Positions 30,441 through 42,800 of a stretch of 64,000 bases of DNA are shown here, piece by piece. The DNA comes from Semisulcospira habei (taxonomy: Eukaryota; Mollusca; Gastropoda; Semisulcospiridae): the NCBI GenBank assembly GCA_036245525.1, contig BTPG01000004.1:212023507-212087506 (forward strand), written 5' to 3'. Below the pieces are notes generated by a model. The model had not been told where the DNA came from. It made no database searches and saw nothing but the letters and a program-made list of their open reading frames with translations. The translations under genes and the position numbers were made by a program. Within the stretch, counting starts at the first letter, position 1; every line of letters starts with the position of its first letter.

Positions 30441-31190
30441 GTATTACTAACTTGAATGGGTTTTTAGCCTGCCCCTTCACCGCCTCAGCAGGGCACAACT
30501 TGAATGAAAACTGAGCGGGGCTGTGCATATACGCTCAGGTGTTCTTACCATAACTGAAAAGGCACGAATTCTGCCGCTGGATCCATGGATCTGTACAGCC
30601 GGCGTCTTCATTTTTTTTGCTGGATCGGAAGCACACTGGTGTGTCTTATTACCTCAATTCGCTACTGAGCGGCGGTAGTTGAATCGAAGGAGACGACCAG
30701 TGTTACACGAATTAGGAAGAGTCTGGGCATCTTTCAAGTTATTGGTGTACTGCCACGTCAGTCTGTGATTCTGGACCGCGTACATCAAGCCAGAACGCGT
30801 CAGCACTGAGGTTTCCTTCACTTCTGCTGCGCTTGTATTAAGCCGTTGTTTTTTTTTATTTTTTAAAATTTTTTTATATCTTTCTTTCCGCTTTTAAGAC
30901 CCAGCCGTGTACCTTAAGCCAGGCTTTGTTTATGTAGGCTGTCAGGTGTGGTTTGGGGCGGTGTGGAACTAAACCGTTTCACCTGTCTGTGTTGAGCCTG
31001 CTAGACCTTTCCTCAACTGACTCGCTCCGCTCTTCCCTTCCCTCGCAGTCTCTCTTCAGTTCCTTCTTGCTTGCCTTTCTGCACACGTGGGCTCAACCCC
31101 TTCAGTCCCTGCCACTGGGCGCATCAGTGAGTCAGTACTGATTTTATTTCTGAACTAAATCGGTGTTTATTCAGCGACCAGAAGTGACAA
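30441..31190. other. No gene seen
   Basis: A diverged HP-C fragment (GTCAGTCTGTGATTCTGGAC) lies near 30757. The short ORF at 30953-31141 has no support. Confidence 0.35.
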
Positions 31191-31193
31191 CCC

Positions 31194-31251
31194 CAATGCG
31201 CAAAAGGCCATCGGGCCGACGTCGGCCTGATGGCCTTTTGCGCATTGGGAA
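31194..31251. repeat. HP-H palindrome
   Basis: CAATGCGCAAAAGGCCATCG pairs with TGATGGCCTTTTGCGCATTG around GGCCGACGTCGGCC. Almost perfect. Confidence 0.85.
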
Positions 31252-31376
31252 CCGTCTATGGAGCGTCACTGGATTCGAATTGCTCCAGCCTCAGCAGTCC
31301 CTCTCGGTTGATGCTTCACGTGCTGTTTCAGTGTAGTTCACGGCTCCGGCTTTGGCCCTAGTTTTAGAGCAGGAGT

Positions 31377-31441
31377 CAGTTGCATGAGCGAGTTTAGTCC
31401 TGCGCCCCATGCCAGCCCACTCAGCGAGGTGCGCCACTCTC
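31377..31441. repeat. HP-G half element
   Basis: GTTGCATGAGCGAGTTTAGT and CCTGCGCC...AGCGAGGTGCGCC match the left half of the full HP-G at 57009. Confidence 0.55.
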
Positions 31442-31689
31442 GTTTGATGGGTTTTCAGTGGTGCTACGTACGTGCAAGTTTTCTTACTCATGCAAGACTT
31501 GAACTGAGCGGCGTATGAAATTTACATAGTTGCAGCACAGCAAACAGTGAAATGAAAAACACACAGGAGGCGAATAGCTGGGTCAGTGTAGCACCATGCA
31601 CAGACGCCGCCAAAACACACCAGTGAGTAGTGCATGCAGGAGCCGGAATATATCTGACTCTAAGTCAAGAGCTCTTCACAAGTGCAAGT

Positions 31690-31930
31690 ATCCCGTTCCG
31701 GCCCCGGTAGCTGGACTCACAATCCAGGGGGGAAAAAACGGAGTTGTTCAATAGCATGTCCGTTGAAAGGTCCTGGTAAATCAAAGTGGCACAGTTGGAG
31801 TGCGCCTGAGTTGATCAGTGTTCAGGTCGCACTCCGTAGCAATAGATTTCCCTGTCCCCCATAACCCGCCCGTCAGGGCCGTCCATGATCACCACGGTGC
31901 TGTGGACGTTAAACCCGAACTAACCAACCA
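31690..31930 (+). mobile_element. SINE-like fragment
   Basis: CCCCGGTAGCTGGACTCACA at the left and GTGGACGTTAAACCC at the right look like a tRNA-related head and a SINE-type tail. The B box is not clear. Confidence 0.4.
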
Positions 31931-32700
31931 ACCTCTTCATGCAAGTGTTTCAGGTGCGGCCATGCGGCCCGGAATGATGATTTTTTCGTTGAATTTAAAA
32001 TACCATTATGCATAAATCTGAACTTGACAAATTTCAGCACCACTTTATTTGTATTGGCTATGCCATGTCAGTCGACACACCTAATGAACTTTAAGGGCAT
32101 TTTGGACAAGCCGGCAGTGAAAGGGCGGCCTCACACGCGTAACTTGAAAGGTGTGACACTTGTTTATTCTGTGCCGCCCTTAGCGCGTCAAAGTTTTTTA
32201 GGGGATATTTTATTTATTTATTTATTTTTAGCTGTTGCCGTACCGTTAGCGTTGTATTTATAGAACAGATCGGAATATGTTAAATTACTTGTTAAATTAC
32301 TTGATATCAAGCGGGCGGCGTGTGTTGAACTGAGTTCTCCTGAAATGAACCGCGGCTTAAACCGGTTTGCAGCGTTCGGCCAACCGTCTGTTGCAGAAGT
32401 GTTTCTTTTGAGGCAACGGCGTTACTGAGTGGGCATTTAAGTTAAAACGGGATTAACTGCGGTTTATGCAGAGACTGTTGCACGTCTGTTGAACTCGCAT
32501 TTCTCCGACCCACCAAATAAATTAGCTATCTTGTGGATAATGTTCCGATAATTCACTACACTATCGGCTATATCTTGAAATTATTAATTTCATTCTCACG
32601 GTCCCGGGCCTGTCCCAAAGCCAGGTAGGGCGTTTGTACACTAGAATCATCTTGCTCAGTATGCCGGCATCGGATTGCTGAAAGGACAAGTTTGTGCTGG
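31931..32700. other. No gene seen
   Basis: Ordinary sequence with short unsupported ORFs (32024-32263). A TTTATTTA run lies near 32210. Confidence 0.35.
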
Positions 32701-32703
32701 CAT

Positions 32704-32806
32704 GGTCGACAAAATAGCTCACTCAAGGGTAGTGCCTGATTAGCTTGGCGCCTTAACAGGCGCCAAGCTAATCAGGCACTGCCCTTGAGACATCATGGTC
32801 TATTGG
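32704..32806. repeat. HP-A2 hairpin
   Basis: CTCAAGGGTAGTGCCTGATT pairs with AATCAGGCACTGCCCTTGAG around AGCTTGGCGCCTTAACAGGC. No TTAA ends. Confidence 0.75.
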
Positions 32807-32977
32807 TATGTCCATCCATAGGCTAACGGGTCGCTCTCAGCACTCATGCTATACATAATCAGCACTGATATGGCCCCATCTCCGGCCACACCGGTGGCGT
32901 TCGAACTATTTAAAAAGAGATTACAGTATCAATTCGCGGCGGAGTATTTTTGGTGCATTCCAAAAGAGATTAAAAAA

Positions 32978-33047
32978 CGTTTGATGGTCTGTGGTTTTGG
33001 ACCCTACGGCGGAGTGCCATGAGGTCCAAAATCACAGAGCAGCACAC
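32978..33047. repeat. HP-C hairpin
   Basis: GATGGTCTGTGGTTTTGGAC pairs with GTCCAAAATCACAGAGCAGC around CCTACGGCGGAGTGCCATGAG. Confidence 0.7.
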
Positions 33048-33134
33048 ATGTTATTTACACACGCGCCGAGTCTGCGCTATAGTCTTTGAGAACCGCCGCA
33101 TTCGGTGATACCCGTTGCCACTGATTAGATTAGG

Positions 33135-33365
33135 TTTTCCGCAGCTTTTCACTGCCGCGGAGAGAACGTGAACACTGATGTACCGACCCAGCTGCAAGAG
33201 ACATAGATGCGCATGAGCCCTCGCAGGTACGGGGGCTCATGAGCGTCTGTGCCTCATGCTGGCCCAGTTTTGTAGCTACTGACATTCTTCGGCGGATGGT
33301 GATCTTAGACGATGACTTTTCAAGACTTGACTCGGATTTGCAGAAGCGCAAGACATGTCAGAGAG
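33135..33365. repeat. HP-B element, diverged
   Basis: The stem GCAAGAGACATAGATGCGCA pairs with GCGTCTGTGCCTCATGC. The left flank TTTTCACTGCCGCGGAGAG and right flank GCAGAAGCGCAAGACATG match the B-type flanks of the 9212 copy. Confidence 0.6.
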
Positions 33366-33443
33366 CACTGGTAATGAAGGATTTAATTACGGCTATATAG
33401 GCATACGGGTAGTTCTCCGGACATGCATGGCACTGACAGCTAC

Positions 33444-33618
33444 TACAGTCAAACCTGCTTATAACGGCCACGGGGACAGGAGAGATATGGCTACTACTGA
33501 TAAACATATTGCCGTTTTATGCAGGGTCACTATATAGTAGGTCACGAGGTGGCTGCTATACTGGACAGGTGACCACTATATAAAGATGGCCACAACAGCA
33601 GCCGGTTTGACTGTGTAA
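33444..33618. mobile_element. HP-I element with CAGTCAAACC ends (Tigger/pogo-like MITE)
   Basis: The left end CAGTCAAACCTGCTTATAAC and right end AGCCGGTTTGACTG form imperfect terminal repeats. Such CAGTCAAACC ends are typical of pogo/Tigger-type elements, which insert at TA. The inside is non-coding and self-complementary (GGTCACTATATA / TATATAGTGGTCACC-like). Confidence 0.6.
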
Positions 33619-33885
33619 TATCCTCCTATACTCGGTTTGGCTGCACAGGCGCGCGCCAGGATTGGCACTGGTTAACCTTGTGTTTAACTGGCCTTCGCCG
33701 CCCGCCGCCAGTATCTGGAACTGAATCGTTATGCCTGGCGAGTCGATCCCGGCTTTGCAGACTGACTCACGGCCAGATAATCTCATCCCGACTGAGGCAA
33801 GCACACGCGCCGAATGAGACCAGCAAGAGGCAGATGGATGTTATTCACGGTGTTAGGTAGCGAAGGTTTTTAAAATGAACCCATT

Positions 33886-34170
33886 AAGCCCTGACGCACT
33901 ACAGTAGGAAAAGGGTCGACCATGAAATGAAATGAAATGAAACTTTATTTCTCAAGGATAAATGATTAGGTACACAGATCTTTTTTCAATCATGACCATG
34001 ATAATTCAAGGGTAGTGCCAGATTAGCTTGGCGCCTGTTGGCGCCAATCTAATCTGGCCTGCCCTTGAATTATTATGGTCGATCCAGTCCTGCAACTGGT
34101 GCATAGTCATTAGATCAACTGACGCCTCCAAAATTTGGAAAATACGGCCGTCGGGCTGAATGAGTTAAAA
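33886..34170. repeat. HP-A2 element split by a nested LINE tail
   Basis: The A2 flank AAGCCCTGACGCACTACAG and GGTCGACCATGA are followed by a foreign AAATGAAATGAAACTTTATT segment (33921-33995), after which GACCATGATAATTCAAGGG resumes the A2 element. GACCATGA is duplicated at the junctions. The element ends GGCTGAATGAGTTAA. Confidence 0.7.
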
Positions 34171-34900
34171 ACAACAACAACAACAACAACAACAAAACCC
34201 CAACCCAAAACACTGTTCTTATTCACGCACAGGGAAACTGAGTATGAACCACGTGGCAAACCATGCCGTGCTTTCCAAAATGTAGCAGGCAACGCAGCTT
34301 TCAAGTTAATTATTACCTGTTGAGAGCTTTGCCGCGGCAATTTATGCGCTGCAATCATTGAACAGAACACAACATAGACTGAAAAGAGAAGGAGCCTGGT
34401 GTGGTGGTCAGGGGGGTGTGGGGTGGGAGGCCGAGTGGGGGGGGGGGGCGAGGGGGAGGGGCGGAGAGAGAGAGAAATGGGGTGGGGGAAGAGAGAGAGG
34501 TTTTTTTTTTTTTTTAAGTGAAGATAGCAGACATCTTTTTAAATCTCAAACACTACTGACTAAGGACTATTTAGAATGCATGTATTAGAGGAATATTTGT
34601 TTTCATTGTCGTGTAGCGTTTGTCAGGTCAGTGAGGCACTTGCAAATACTAGTCGGAAAGAGGGGGGGGGGGAGGAGGGGGGGGGTGGGGTGGGGGGGGG
34701 TCTTTGATAATAAGAGGGAGAGGAGGAGGGGGGGGGGGGGCGGGGTATTTTCACGCCAAACCCAACGAAACCCAAAACGAAATGCCAGAATGTTTGCCGG
34801 TGGGTATGTATAACGTCAGGTATGTTCAGCCCCGCCCTTACACTAAGTGTATTCCCCCAAGCAATGCGCAAGGCTATCACACAATCTCACCTTTAAGTTC
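34171..34900. other. G-rich and CAA-rich low complexity, no gene
   Basis: (CAA)n at 34172-34196 is followed by G-rich tracts at 34400-34500 and 34660-34745 and a T run. ORFs here are Gly/Arg or Pro runs. Confidence 0.5.
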
Positions 34901-34907
34901 TTACCAA

Positions 34908-35480
34908 CTTGTAAGAGGCATAGATCCTCATTCACATCCGTGTGCCTCAGGCTAAAGAGTATAGACGCTCTTTGCTCAGGCGGACGAGATTATCAGGCTG
35001 TAGTCTGCAGTAGGTTTAGAGATATTATTCGGGCTGCTCATCGAGGGTTTTTCCGTACTTTGTTCCCCCCCCCCCCCTCCCTCCCCTCACGCCTCTCCCC
35101 CCCCCCAAAAAAAAAGAAAAAAAAAAAAAGAAAAAAAAAAAAAAAAAGAAGGTGAATGTACACAAATTTTGTTAGTTCGGCCGAGTGTAAAACAAAAATG
35201 TTAGGTTAGTTAGTTAGTTATTTGGGTTTAACGCCGAACAATTTTAGGTAGGCAAGATGTCCCTTCAGTGTGGCTTCTGATCCACAGGTTAATTAACCAC
35301 AACCCAAATTTACCCGCCGTGAGATGGCCTTAGCCGCCTGCACGGCGTTAAACCCAAATAACTAACAACCCAGATTTCCCTCGTTGGCGGTAAAGGGGTT
35401 AACCCATCCACTTCCGGGACACAGTAAACAACACCCAGCTGCACGAGGACTGAATCCTCACGGGCCCCTGACGACTGACC
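34908..35480. repeat. Mixed repeat debris
   Basis: An HP-B arm (AAGAGGCATAGATCCTCATT) lies at 34913-34945. C and A runs follow at 35064-35150. TTAGTTATTTGGGTTTAACG at 35210 is inverted to CGTTAAACCCAAATAACTAA at about 35347, a SINE-tail fold-back. HP-B debris (TTAACCCATCCACTTCCGGG) is at 35399-35470. Confidence 0.55.
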
Positions 35481-35604
35481 GGCCAAGTCGCTGATCCTCA
35501 AAAAGGTCCCTTCCGCACTGTGCGGCTCGCGCAGGCCCTTCTTAGAGAATACCCCACCGCAAGAAAAGAAACATGCTTAGAAAAGACAGTTCCAGCACGG
35601 CTCA

Positions 35605-35761
35605 TTAGCCCCTTCCCTGCCACCGTACGTTATTTGTACTTCTTGGAGACCAGCAAGAGGTATGGATCCTCATGAGCCCCCGCAACTGCGGGGGCTCACG
35701 AGGATCCATACCTCTTGCGTTTGGGTGGCCGCGGTCATATTTTCTCGACAGGGAATGGGCT
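35605..35761. repeat. HP-B element, near complete
   Basis: CATTAGCCCCTTCCCTGCCACC to CAGGGAATGGGCT. The stem GCAAGAGGTATGGATCCTCA pairs perfectly with TGAGGATCCATACCTCTTGC (one change) around GCCCCCGCAACTGCGGGGGC. Confidence 0.75.
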
Positions 35762-35893
35762 CATATTTCAGGTTAAAATGTTTTTTTTTTTGTTGTTTTT
35801 TTTTTTCAAAACAGATATACTACAAAATAGGTACTACTAGCACTACATTTAGAGCTGTTGTGGTCTGTTTCCCGCTTCAACTTCTACTGTTCA

Positions 35894-35990
35894 TTAACCC
35901 CCTTGCGCCTGCAACCACCAGTCCTGTTTACAGTACCAGTGGCTGAGTGCACAAAAGTGGGGGGGGGGGGGGGGGGGGGGGGGGGATTAA
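35894..35990. repeat. HP-F element with expanded G run
   Basis: It starts TTAACCCCCTTGCGCCTGCA and its right end CACAAAAGTGGGG has grown into a G run of about 30 bases before ATTAA. Confidence 0.65.
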
Positions 35991-36131
35991 GAAGGTGTTG
36001 TCTGTTTGGCTGAGGAAGTAAAACAGATGCAAGGAGATACATATCAGCCATGACATCAAGAAACAATCACATGATTTTCCAGGCAGGAGGGGTGTGGCCT
36101 GCTGCGGTGCAGCATTTGAACTTTACTTATG

Positions 36132-36165
<34 letters not shown>

Positions 36166-36175
36166 GTGGTTCGAG

Positions 36176-36205
36176 GGGATGTCTGCCCTGTGGAGGCAAT
36201 AGACG
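36176..36205 (+). CDS. Candidate linker exon GDVCPVEAID before kinase module 1
   Basis: A T run, then TTCGAG, then GGGATGTCTGCCCTGTGGAG, ending before a strong GTAAGT donor. It is 30 bases, phase 1 to phase 1, and would join exon 4 at 23041 to 36848 in frame. The acceptor with G at position -3 is weak, so the exon is uncertain; direct joining of 23041 to 36848 also keeps frame. Confidence 0.35.
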
Positions 36206-36214
36206 GTAAGTCTA

Positions 36215-36431
36215 TTTTTGTCGTTGAAAAGCGAGATTTCCTAAGTAATGCAATGAATACCTTGCTTTTCACAAAAATGAACTTGCCTCTCTCTGGCAAA
36301 TGTATTATAAACAAACGCAAGCACGTCATGACTCGGGTAAGAAGGATGCTGGTTTAGGGCAAGTTGCATGAGCGAGCTTAGCCCTGCGCCAGCCACTAAG
36401 CAGGGCTAAGCTCACTATCACGCACTGGCCA
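36215..36431. repeat. Palindromic copy plus HP-G half element
   Basis: GAAAAGCGAGATTTCC faces CTTGCTTTTCACAAAAATGA as in 2478-2563. At 36358-36431 GTTGCATGAGCGAGCTTAGC and GCAGGGCTAAGCTCACTATC form a short HP-G hairpin. Confidence 0.6.
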
Positions 36432-36515
36432 ACAGGAGTGCATCATTTGAACTTACTGTGTAGTGTTTGATTTGAACAACTTTTTGTATTGGGAATGTGG
36501 TAAGGGGTGCGGGAA

Positions 36516-36633
36516 GGTATTAGACGATTCCGGAATGAAGTTGGTCAAAACTGCACGTCTTTTAATCCACAGTTTGCGTCAAAGACGCGCAGTTTTTGAC
36601 CTACTTCTGATTTCCGGAAATCGTCTATTGGAA
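36516..36633. repeat. Palindrome ATTAGACGATTCCGGAA
   Basis: TTAGACGATTCCGGAATGAA faces TTCCGGAAATCGTCTATTGG. Inside, CAAAACTGCACGTCTTT faces AAGACGCGCAGTTTTTG. No other copy was noticed. Confidence 0.7.
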
Positions 36634-36847
36634 GTCTAGGAAGGAAGGCCCAGTTTAGTGGAGGTGAAGAAAATCGTACAGTTGTCTTCCTTAAAGTCTT
36701 CTGTGCAATTGTCTCCCCTGATTCACAGAAACGCTTGCACGAATGCACACAGTATGAATTTTTGTTGATTATGAAACTTGTGTATTTTTTTTTTATTGTA
36801 ATAATAAACTGTGCGTTTGATTTACTTTTTGCATTGCTCATTTACAG

Positions 36848-36892
36848 GTAAGTCCGCAGACCTGAAAGATGCCAAAGTGGTCTTCGTTATAG
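36848..36892 (+). CDS. AK module 1, exon a ([15 protein letters not shown])
   Basis: 45 bases, phase 1 to 1, between TTTACAG and GTAAGT. It supplies the first beta strand that leads into the P-loop. Confidence 0.8.
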
Positions 36893-39800
36893 GTAAGTAT
36901 ACATTATTTCAAAATATTCATGCTTTTTATTCTTGTTTTCTTTTGTTTGCGGCTTAGGACGATCGCCATATTTCTACTGTATAAAACTATAGTTTTATAC
37001 AGCAGAGACAAGAAAGTCGTACAGGGTGGTCTGTGCAGTAGTGAAGTGAAAATTCAATACTATATCATCTGGCTCACATCAACTGAAAATCCTCTCAAGA
37101 TGTAAGATCATATTTGATATTGTTTGTCGTAATTTAATCATGACAAAACGTTTATAGGTATGGTATTCACATTTGCGTTACATTAATATGGCGCTGAATT
37201 TATTTTGTGTTCTAAACAAACAAGTCCCAGTTAGCAAAAGTCCTCAGGCTGACATCAGAAATGCCCTTGCGAGTTGCCCTGCTGTTTGCTTTATTTTTGT
37301 GGTAAACTGATCCAAACCCCCCCCCCCACCCCACCCCCACCCCTTTGCGTATGCAGCCGCCGGTACTGTACGCAGTACCAGTGGCTGCGTGCACAAGGGG
37401 GGGGTTAATTAACCCCTTCACTGCCGAGAAAAAGTTAACGCGATCTAACTGCAAGAGGCATAGATCCTCATGAGCCCCCGCAACTGCGGGGGCTCATGAG
37501 GATCTATGCCTCTTGCTGAGACCACTTTGTGTCCATGTTCTTTGGACAGTTGTGGCTTTTCGGTCGTTGAGTGAACTCAGATTTCATTGTGAGGAGCAAA
37601 ATGTACGTTCGTTGGCATGGAAGGAGTTAATATTGTTGACTGAGCCACCCACGTCAGTCGTAAAAAATTGCGCCATTGGGTGAAATCTACCTCAGTGACT
37701 GGTCGCGTCACCATTTTGCTTTTCAAGGTTCATTTTTTTTCAACACTGACGGACCCGGCACACGTTTGACTTCATTGTGTTTTCAGCTTTAACCTACTTT
37801 GTCTCGACTGACACAAATCATACGGAGACAATTCTTTTATTTCAAAGGAGGGCCCGGCAGCGGGAAAGGCACGCAGTGTGAAAAGATCGTAGAGAAGTAT
37901 GGCTTCTGCCATCTGTCCTCCGGCGACCTTTTGCGGGCGGAGGTGGCCTCAGGGTCTGAGCGCGGGAAAAAACTCACGGCCATCATGGAGAAAGGAGACC
38001 TGGTTTCACTGGTTAGAAATTTTTTTTTTCCAATCCACACCTTCAAATTAAAATGTGCAAAATCTTTACCCCTTTGTCTGTTGGTAGTGACTTTTTGAGG
38101 CGATGATTCCTATTCCTGCAGAAATCACCGTGACATTGAAAAGTCGATCGCTACCAACAGCTAACAGGGTAAATGGCATGGATTTTTGTTGTTGTAAAAA
38201 ACTAGTAGAACTTCTCGTGGGTTTGGGATGATTAACCCTTTGGCAGTTAGTTGATGGCGACTTTTTTTGCGATGGTTTCAGCACAGGAATCACCTGACAT
38301 GAATGTTTTAAACAAAAGTATCATTTCTCTTGGGGTTGCGGGGGGGGGGGGGGGGGGGGGGGGGGTGGCTCAGGCAGAAAAGATGGTGGCGGGGTTTATC
38401 ATGTGACCTTAACTCATATAACACCACGGCCGCATTTCCCAAATTTGGGAGGTGTTATCTAACAGCTGTGCACCAGTTGTAGGAGATGGATCGATCATGA
38501 TAATTTAAGGGTAGTGCCGGGTGAGCTTGGCGCCTTGAGGCGCCAAGCTCACCTGGCACTACCCTTGAATTATCACGATCAATCCATCTCCTGCTGCCGC
38601 CAGAGCGTTGGGGCTAAATGAGTTAAACCAAGCTATGAAGCACAGAAGGGGTGTACCGTCTTTCACCGGTCTGAATCGCAGGTGTATTTTGAGTATTGCG
38701 TGCCTATCTGTCCGTTCAGAACCGCAGATCAAAAGCGGACAGACTATTATTTTTGGCTGTTCTGTGTTCTCACTTCGTGTTCATCTCTGTCAGGACACGG
38801 TTCTGCAGCTGCTGAAGGAAGCCATGCAGGCGAAGGCGAGCACGGCCAAAGGCTTTCTGATCGACGGCTACCCTCGTGAGCTGGAGCAGGGCTTGCGCTT
38901 CGAGAAGGAGGTTGGTATAAAGAGCATGTTCACCTGTAAAGTCACCGCAGCGGGATAGGGATCCGCCATGGTTGTTCAAGGGTGGTGCCAGATTAGCTTC
39001 GTGTCTCATTCATCCATCCATCCATCCATCCATCCATCCACATATTCATCCATCCTTCCTTGCATCCATCCTTCCTTCCATCCATCCTTCCATCTGTCCA
39101 TGCATGCATGCATCCATCCATGCATCCATCCGTCCGTCCGTCCATCCATCCATCCATCCGTCCATCCATCCATCCATTCATCCATCTGTACGTCCGTCCA
39201 TCCATCCGTCCGTCCATCCATCTATCCATCCATATGTACGTCCGTCCATCCATCCATCCATCCATCCATCCATTCATCCATCTGTACATCCGTCCGTCCA
39301 TCCATCCATCCATCCATCCATCCATCCATCCATCCATCCATCCATCCATCCATCCATTCATCCATCTGTACGTCCGTCCATCCATCCATCCATCTGTACA
39401 TCCATCCATCCATCCATCCATCTGTACGTCCATCCATCCATCCATCCATCCATCCATCCATCCATCCATCTGTACATCCATCCATCCATCCATCCATCCA
39501 TCTGTATGTCCGTCCATCCATCCATCCATCCATCCTTCCATCCATCTGTACGTCCATCCATCCATCCATCCGTCCATCCATCCATTCATCCATCTGTACG
39601 TCCGTCCGCCCACCCACCCACCCACCCACCCACCCACCCATCCATCCATCCATCCACCCTTCCATCCATCCATCCATCCATCCATCCATCCATCCATCCA
39701 TCCATCTGTATGTCCATCCATCCATCCATCCATCCATCCATCCATCTGTACGTCCGTCCGTCCATCCATCCATCTTGTACCACTTAATCCATTTAGCTCT

Positions 39801-42800
39801 GACGCCCTACAGCAGGAGGTGGATCAACCATAATTCAAGAATAGTGCCAGATTAGCTTGGGGCCTGGTGGTGCCACGCTAATCTGGCACTATCTTTGAAT
39901 TATCATGGTCGATCCGTCTCCTGCAACTGGTACATAGTCGTTAGGTGACACCTCCCAAATTTGGGAAATGCGGTCATGGGGTTTAATGGGTTAAACGTCT
40001 CTTCTGTAGTAGGTGGCGCCAGCTCAGTTCACCTTGTTTCTTTGTTCATTCACTCTCTCGCCCACAATCCTGCCCACACTCTCATGCAGTCATTCCCTTA
40101 CATCCTGAGGCTGATTTGTTTACAATTTTCTTATTGTCATCTGAAGGCTAAAAATTAAAGATTTCGAGACGAACTACCATCATCAAATTAATTTCAAGCA
40201 GCAGTGTATCAGGATGAAAAGGGTTAACAGGGTTTCCCTGCAGCAAATAGTGCTGTTTGCAGTACAGGTAGATGCGTGCACAAGGGTGTTAAACTTTCTT
40301 TTGTGCTAGGTGGCCAAAGCCCAGTTTGTGCTCTGCTTTGATGTTGCGGATGATACAATGACAAAGCGGCTGATGGGGCGGGCAGCCACCAGCGGTCGTG
40401 TGGACGACAACGAAGAGACGATTAAAAAACGTCTGGAGACCTTCCACAACGTTACGCAGCCGGTCATTGACCACTACCAGAAGGAGAATAAAGTCCACAA
40501 GGTAGTAACAACCATTTTGAAGATCATTGTCCACTGTGGAATGTTTATTGTTCCACTCCGTCAAGAAGATGGGACAATAAAAAGTTTTAAAAATAAAGAC
40601 ATTTCTCATCAATGAAGCATTTACATCAGTCAGTACAGCGATAGAAAAGAATTTTAGGCAGTTGCATGGTATCAGTAATGCTCATCAATCGAAACTATGA
40701 CAAGGAACGGTTTTGTGCATCAGGGGAGATAAACACATGAAAATATTACTTCGCGTCAAGGGAGACAATTATGCTATTCCTTGTACAAACTAGCAGTGTG
40801 ATTTTCACATGATGGTGGACAAAGGATCTTACTTCGAGCTTGTTTTAGCTATAGTCACTTAGACAAGTGGGAATGTGTTTCACTCTTTGGGTGTCAGTAG
40901 TGGGTTTAGTCGAGATGATTCCTGCAGGAATCATGGTGAGTAAAACCACTACTGACGCTCAAAGGGTTAAATTATCTAGCGCAAGTGTTCAAACGAACAA
41001 GTGTATTTTACCAGTTCTCTTGCCTCACATCCCTTCAACTCTGATCCTTTCCTATGCGTGTATGTTCAACCAAAGATACGGATCAACCATTACAATTCAA
41101 TGGTGGTGCCAGAATAGCTTGGCGCCTACAGGCGCCAAGCTATTTTGACACCACCCTTGAACGGTCATGTGTCACAGGTTTATGAGCTGCAATTTCGACC
41201 TTGGCACTTATTGGGTGACATTTTTTGTTAACCATGCAGATCAAGGCCGAAGGAGATGTAAATCAAGTGTTTGCTGAAGTGGTGAAGATCTTTGAGGCTG
41301 AGTTCAAAGCAGGTATGTATGGGGAATTCTGCATCACTGTTAGTTAGCTTATTTAAAGTGTGTCACATCGGGATAAACGAGAGAGAAAAACAACAACAAC
41401 ACAGAGTTAATGGTAAAGCGTAACATTGTAACAACAATATTATCTCACTTTAGAAAGAGTATACATTATTAAAACTTTAAAATTTTGAAAATGTCTCAAG
41501 ATTTTTTAAACATTATTTTGTAATAAGAATTACAGGAACAGTCGAATCCACTTGACCCATTTAGCCCCGAGTCCCTACAGCAGGAGATTGATTGACCATG
41601 ATAATTCAAGGGTAGTGCCAGATTAGCTTGGCACTTTCAGGCGCCAAGCTAATCTGGCACTACCCTTGAATTATCATGGTCAATCCATCCCATGCAAATG
41701 GTACATAGTCACCTCCAAAATTTGAGAAATGGGACCTTGGTGCTAAAAGCGTTAACTCATTTGCGGAAAGCTGCATCCGGATGCGGCTTGCCACGAATGA
41801 GTTAAGACAAACTCTGATAGCACAAACTGTGTTTGGAACCCCTTCACTGTCAGTGATCGTGAATTGTGCGTCTAAAAACCACAGCACTCTGACCAAAATT
41901 CGCATGAAGAATACAGTGTGAATGGGATCAAAATTGGGTATGAAAGACATGGGACTAATGTGACATAAGTCCTCATGAGCCCCAGTGACTGTGAAGGCTC
42001 ATGAGGGTTTATGTCTCTTGCGGATGGGTATAGTGTTCACATTGCCCTGACATTTACGGGGTTAATACATACTTAATAAGAAGAGATTTTCACCAGTATC
42101 CCCTGGAGTTCTTCTCATGAAGACTCGACTGTACTTGACTGTAGCAAAAACTGTGCACATGTGCAACTTGGTGGTGTTTTTTTTTTTTTAGGAATTGTTT
42201 GTTTGTTCACTTGTTCTTTTGTTTCTTTCAAACGCACACAAAAGCCAGATTCGTGTATTTGCATGCTAATGAATAACTGTGTGATTTCAGATGCCAAGAG
42301 TATTCTCGAAAAAGCCAAAGTGGTCTTTGTCTGTGGTGAGTTCTTTCATGCTCGATTAGTCAGTGCCTTTTTCTTTAGATACCACTAAGTAAGCAAACAG
42401 TTACTGGGCTTGGTATAAACCCATGCATAAAATAGCCTTTATTAATTGTGAATAGTGCCAGATTAGCGTGGCGCATGATGGCAACAAGCTAATCAGGCAC
42501 TACCTTTGAATTACAGTAAATCCACCTCGTGTGTTTTGTAGTGTGTCGGGGCAATATGGGTTAACTGACTGCTATATTTTCTCCTTGTTTCATATGTCTG
42601 GCAGCCTCTTCACATTTACAAAAAAACAAGTACATATTTAACCCATTCAGTGCCAGTTGACGCAGATTATGTTTTTACAGTCTTCGTTAATTCAACATCA
42701 GAGAATCTGGCTGTTCCAGGAACATGCATTTAAAGTGGTGTCAGCAAGAGGCATAGATCCTCATGAGCCCCCGCAACTGCGGGGGCTCATGAGGATCTAT

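Noticed and set aside
33339..33371. Possible extra phase-1 exon (TTTGCAG, AAGCGCAAGACATG..., GTAATG)
   Set aside because: Splice-like borders and phase fit, but the sequence matches the right flank of HP-B (GCAGAAGCACAGTCAGC at 9402), so it is most likely element sequence and not an exon.
38968..39855. Long Pro-Ser-Ile-His and Met-Asp-Gly-Trp open frames on both strands
   Set aside because: They are translations of the ATCC tetranucleotide array; a 4-base period with no stops opens every frame.
40502..40615. Extension of kinase exon d to a stop at 40615 (alternative C-terminus)
   Set aside because: The frame is open past the donor, but the equivalent exons in modules 2 and 3 end at the same codon and the next exon at 41240 fits the family.
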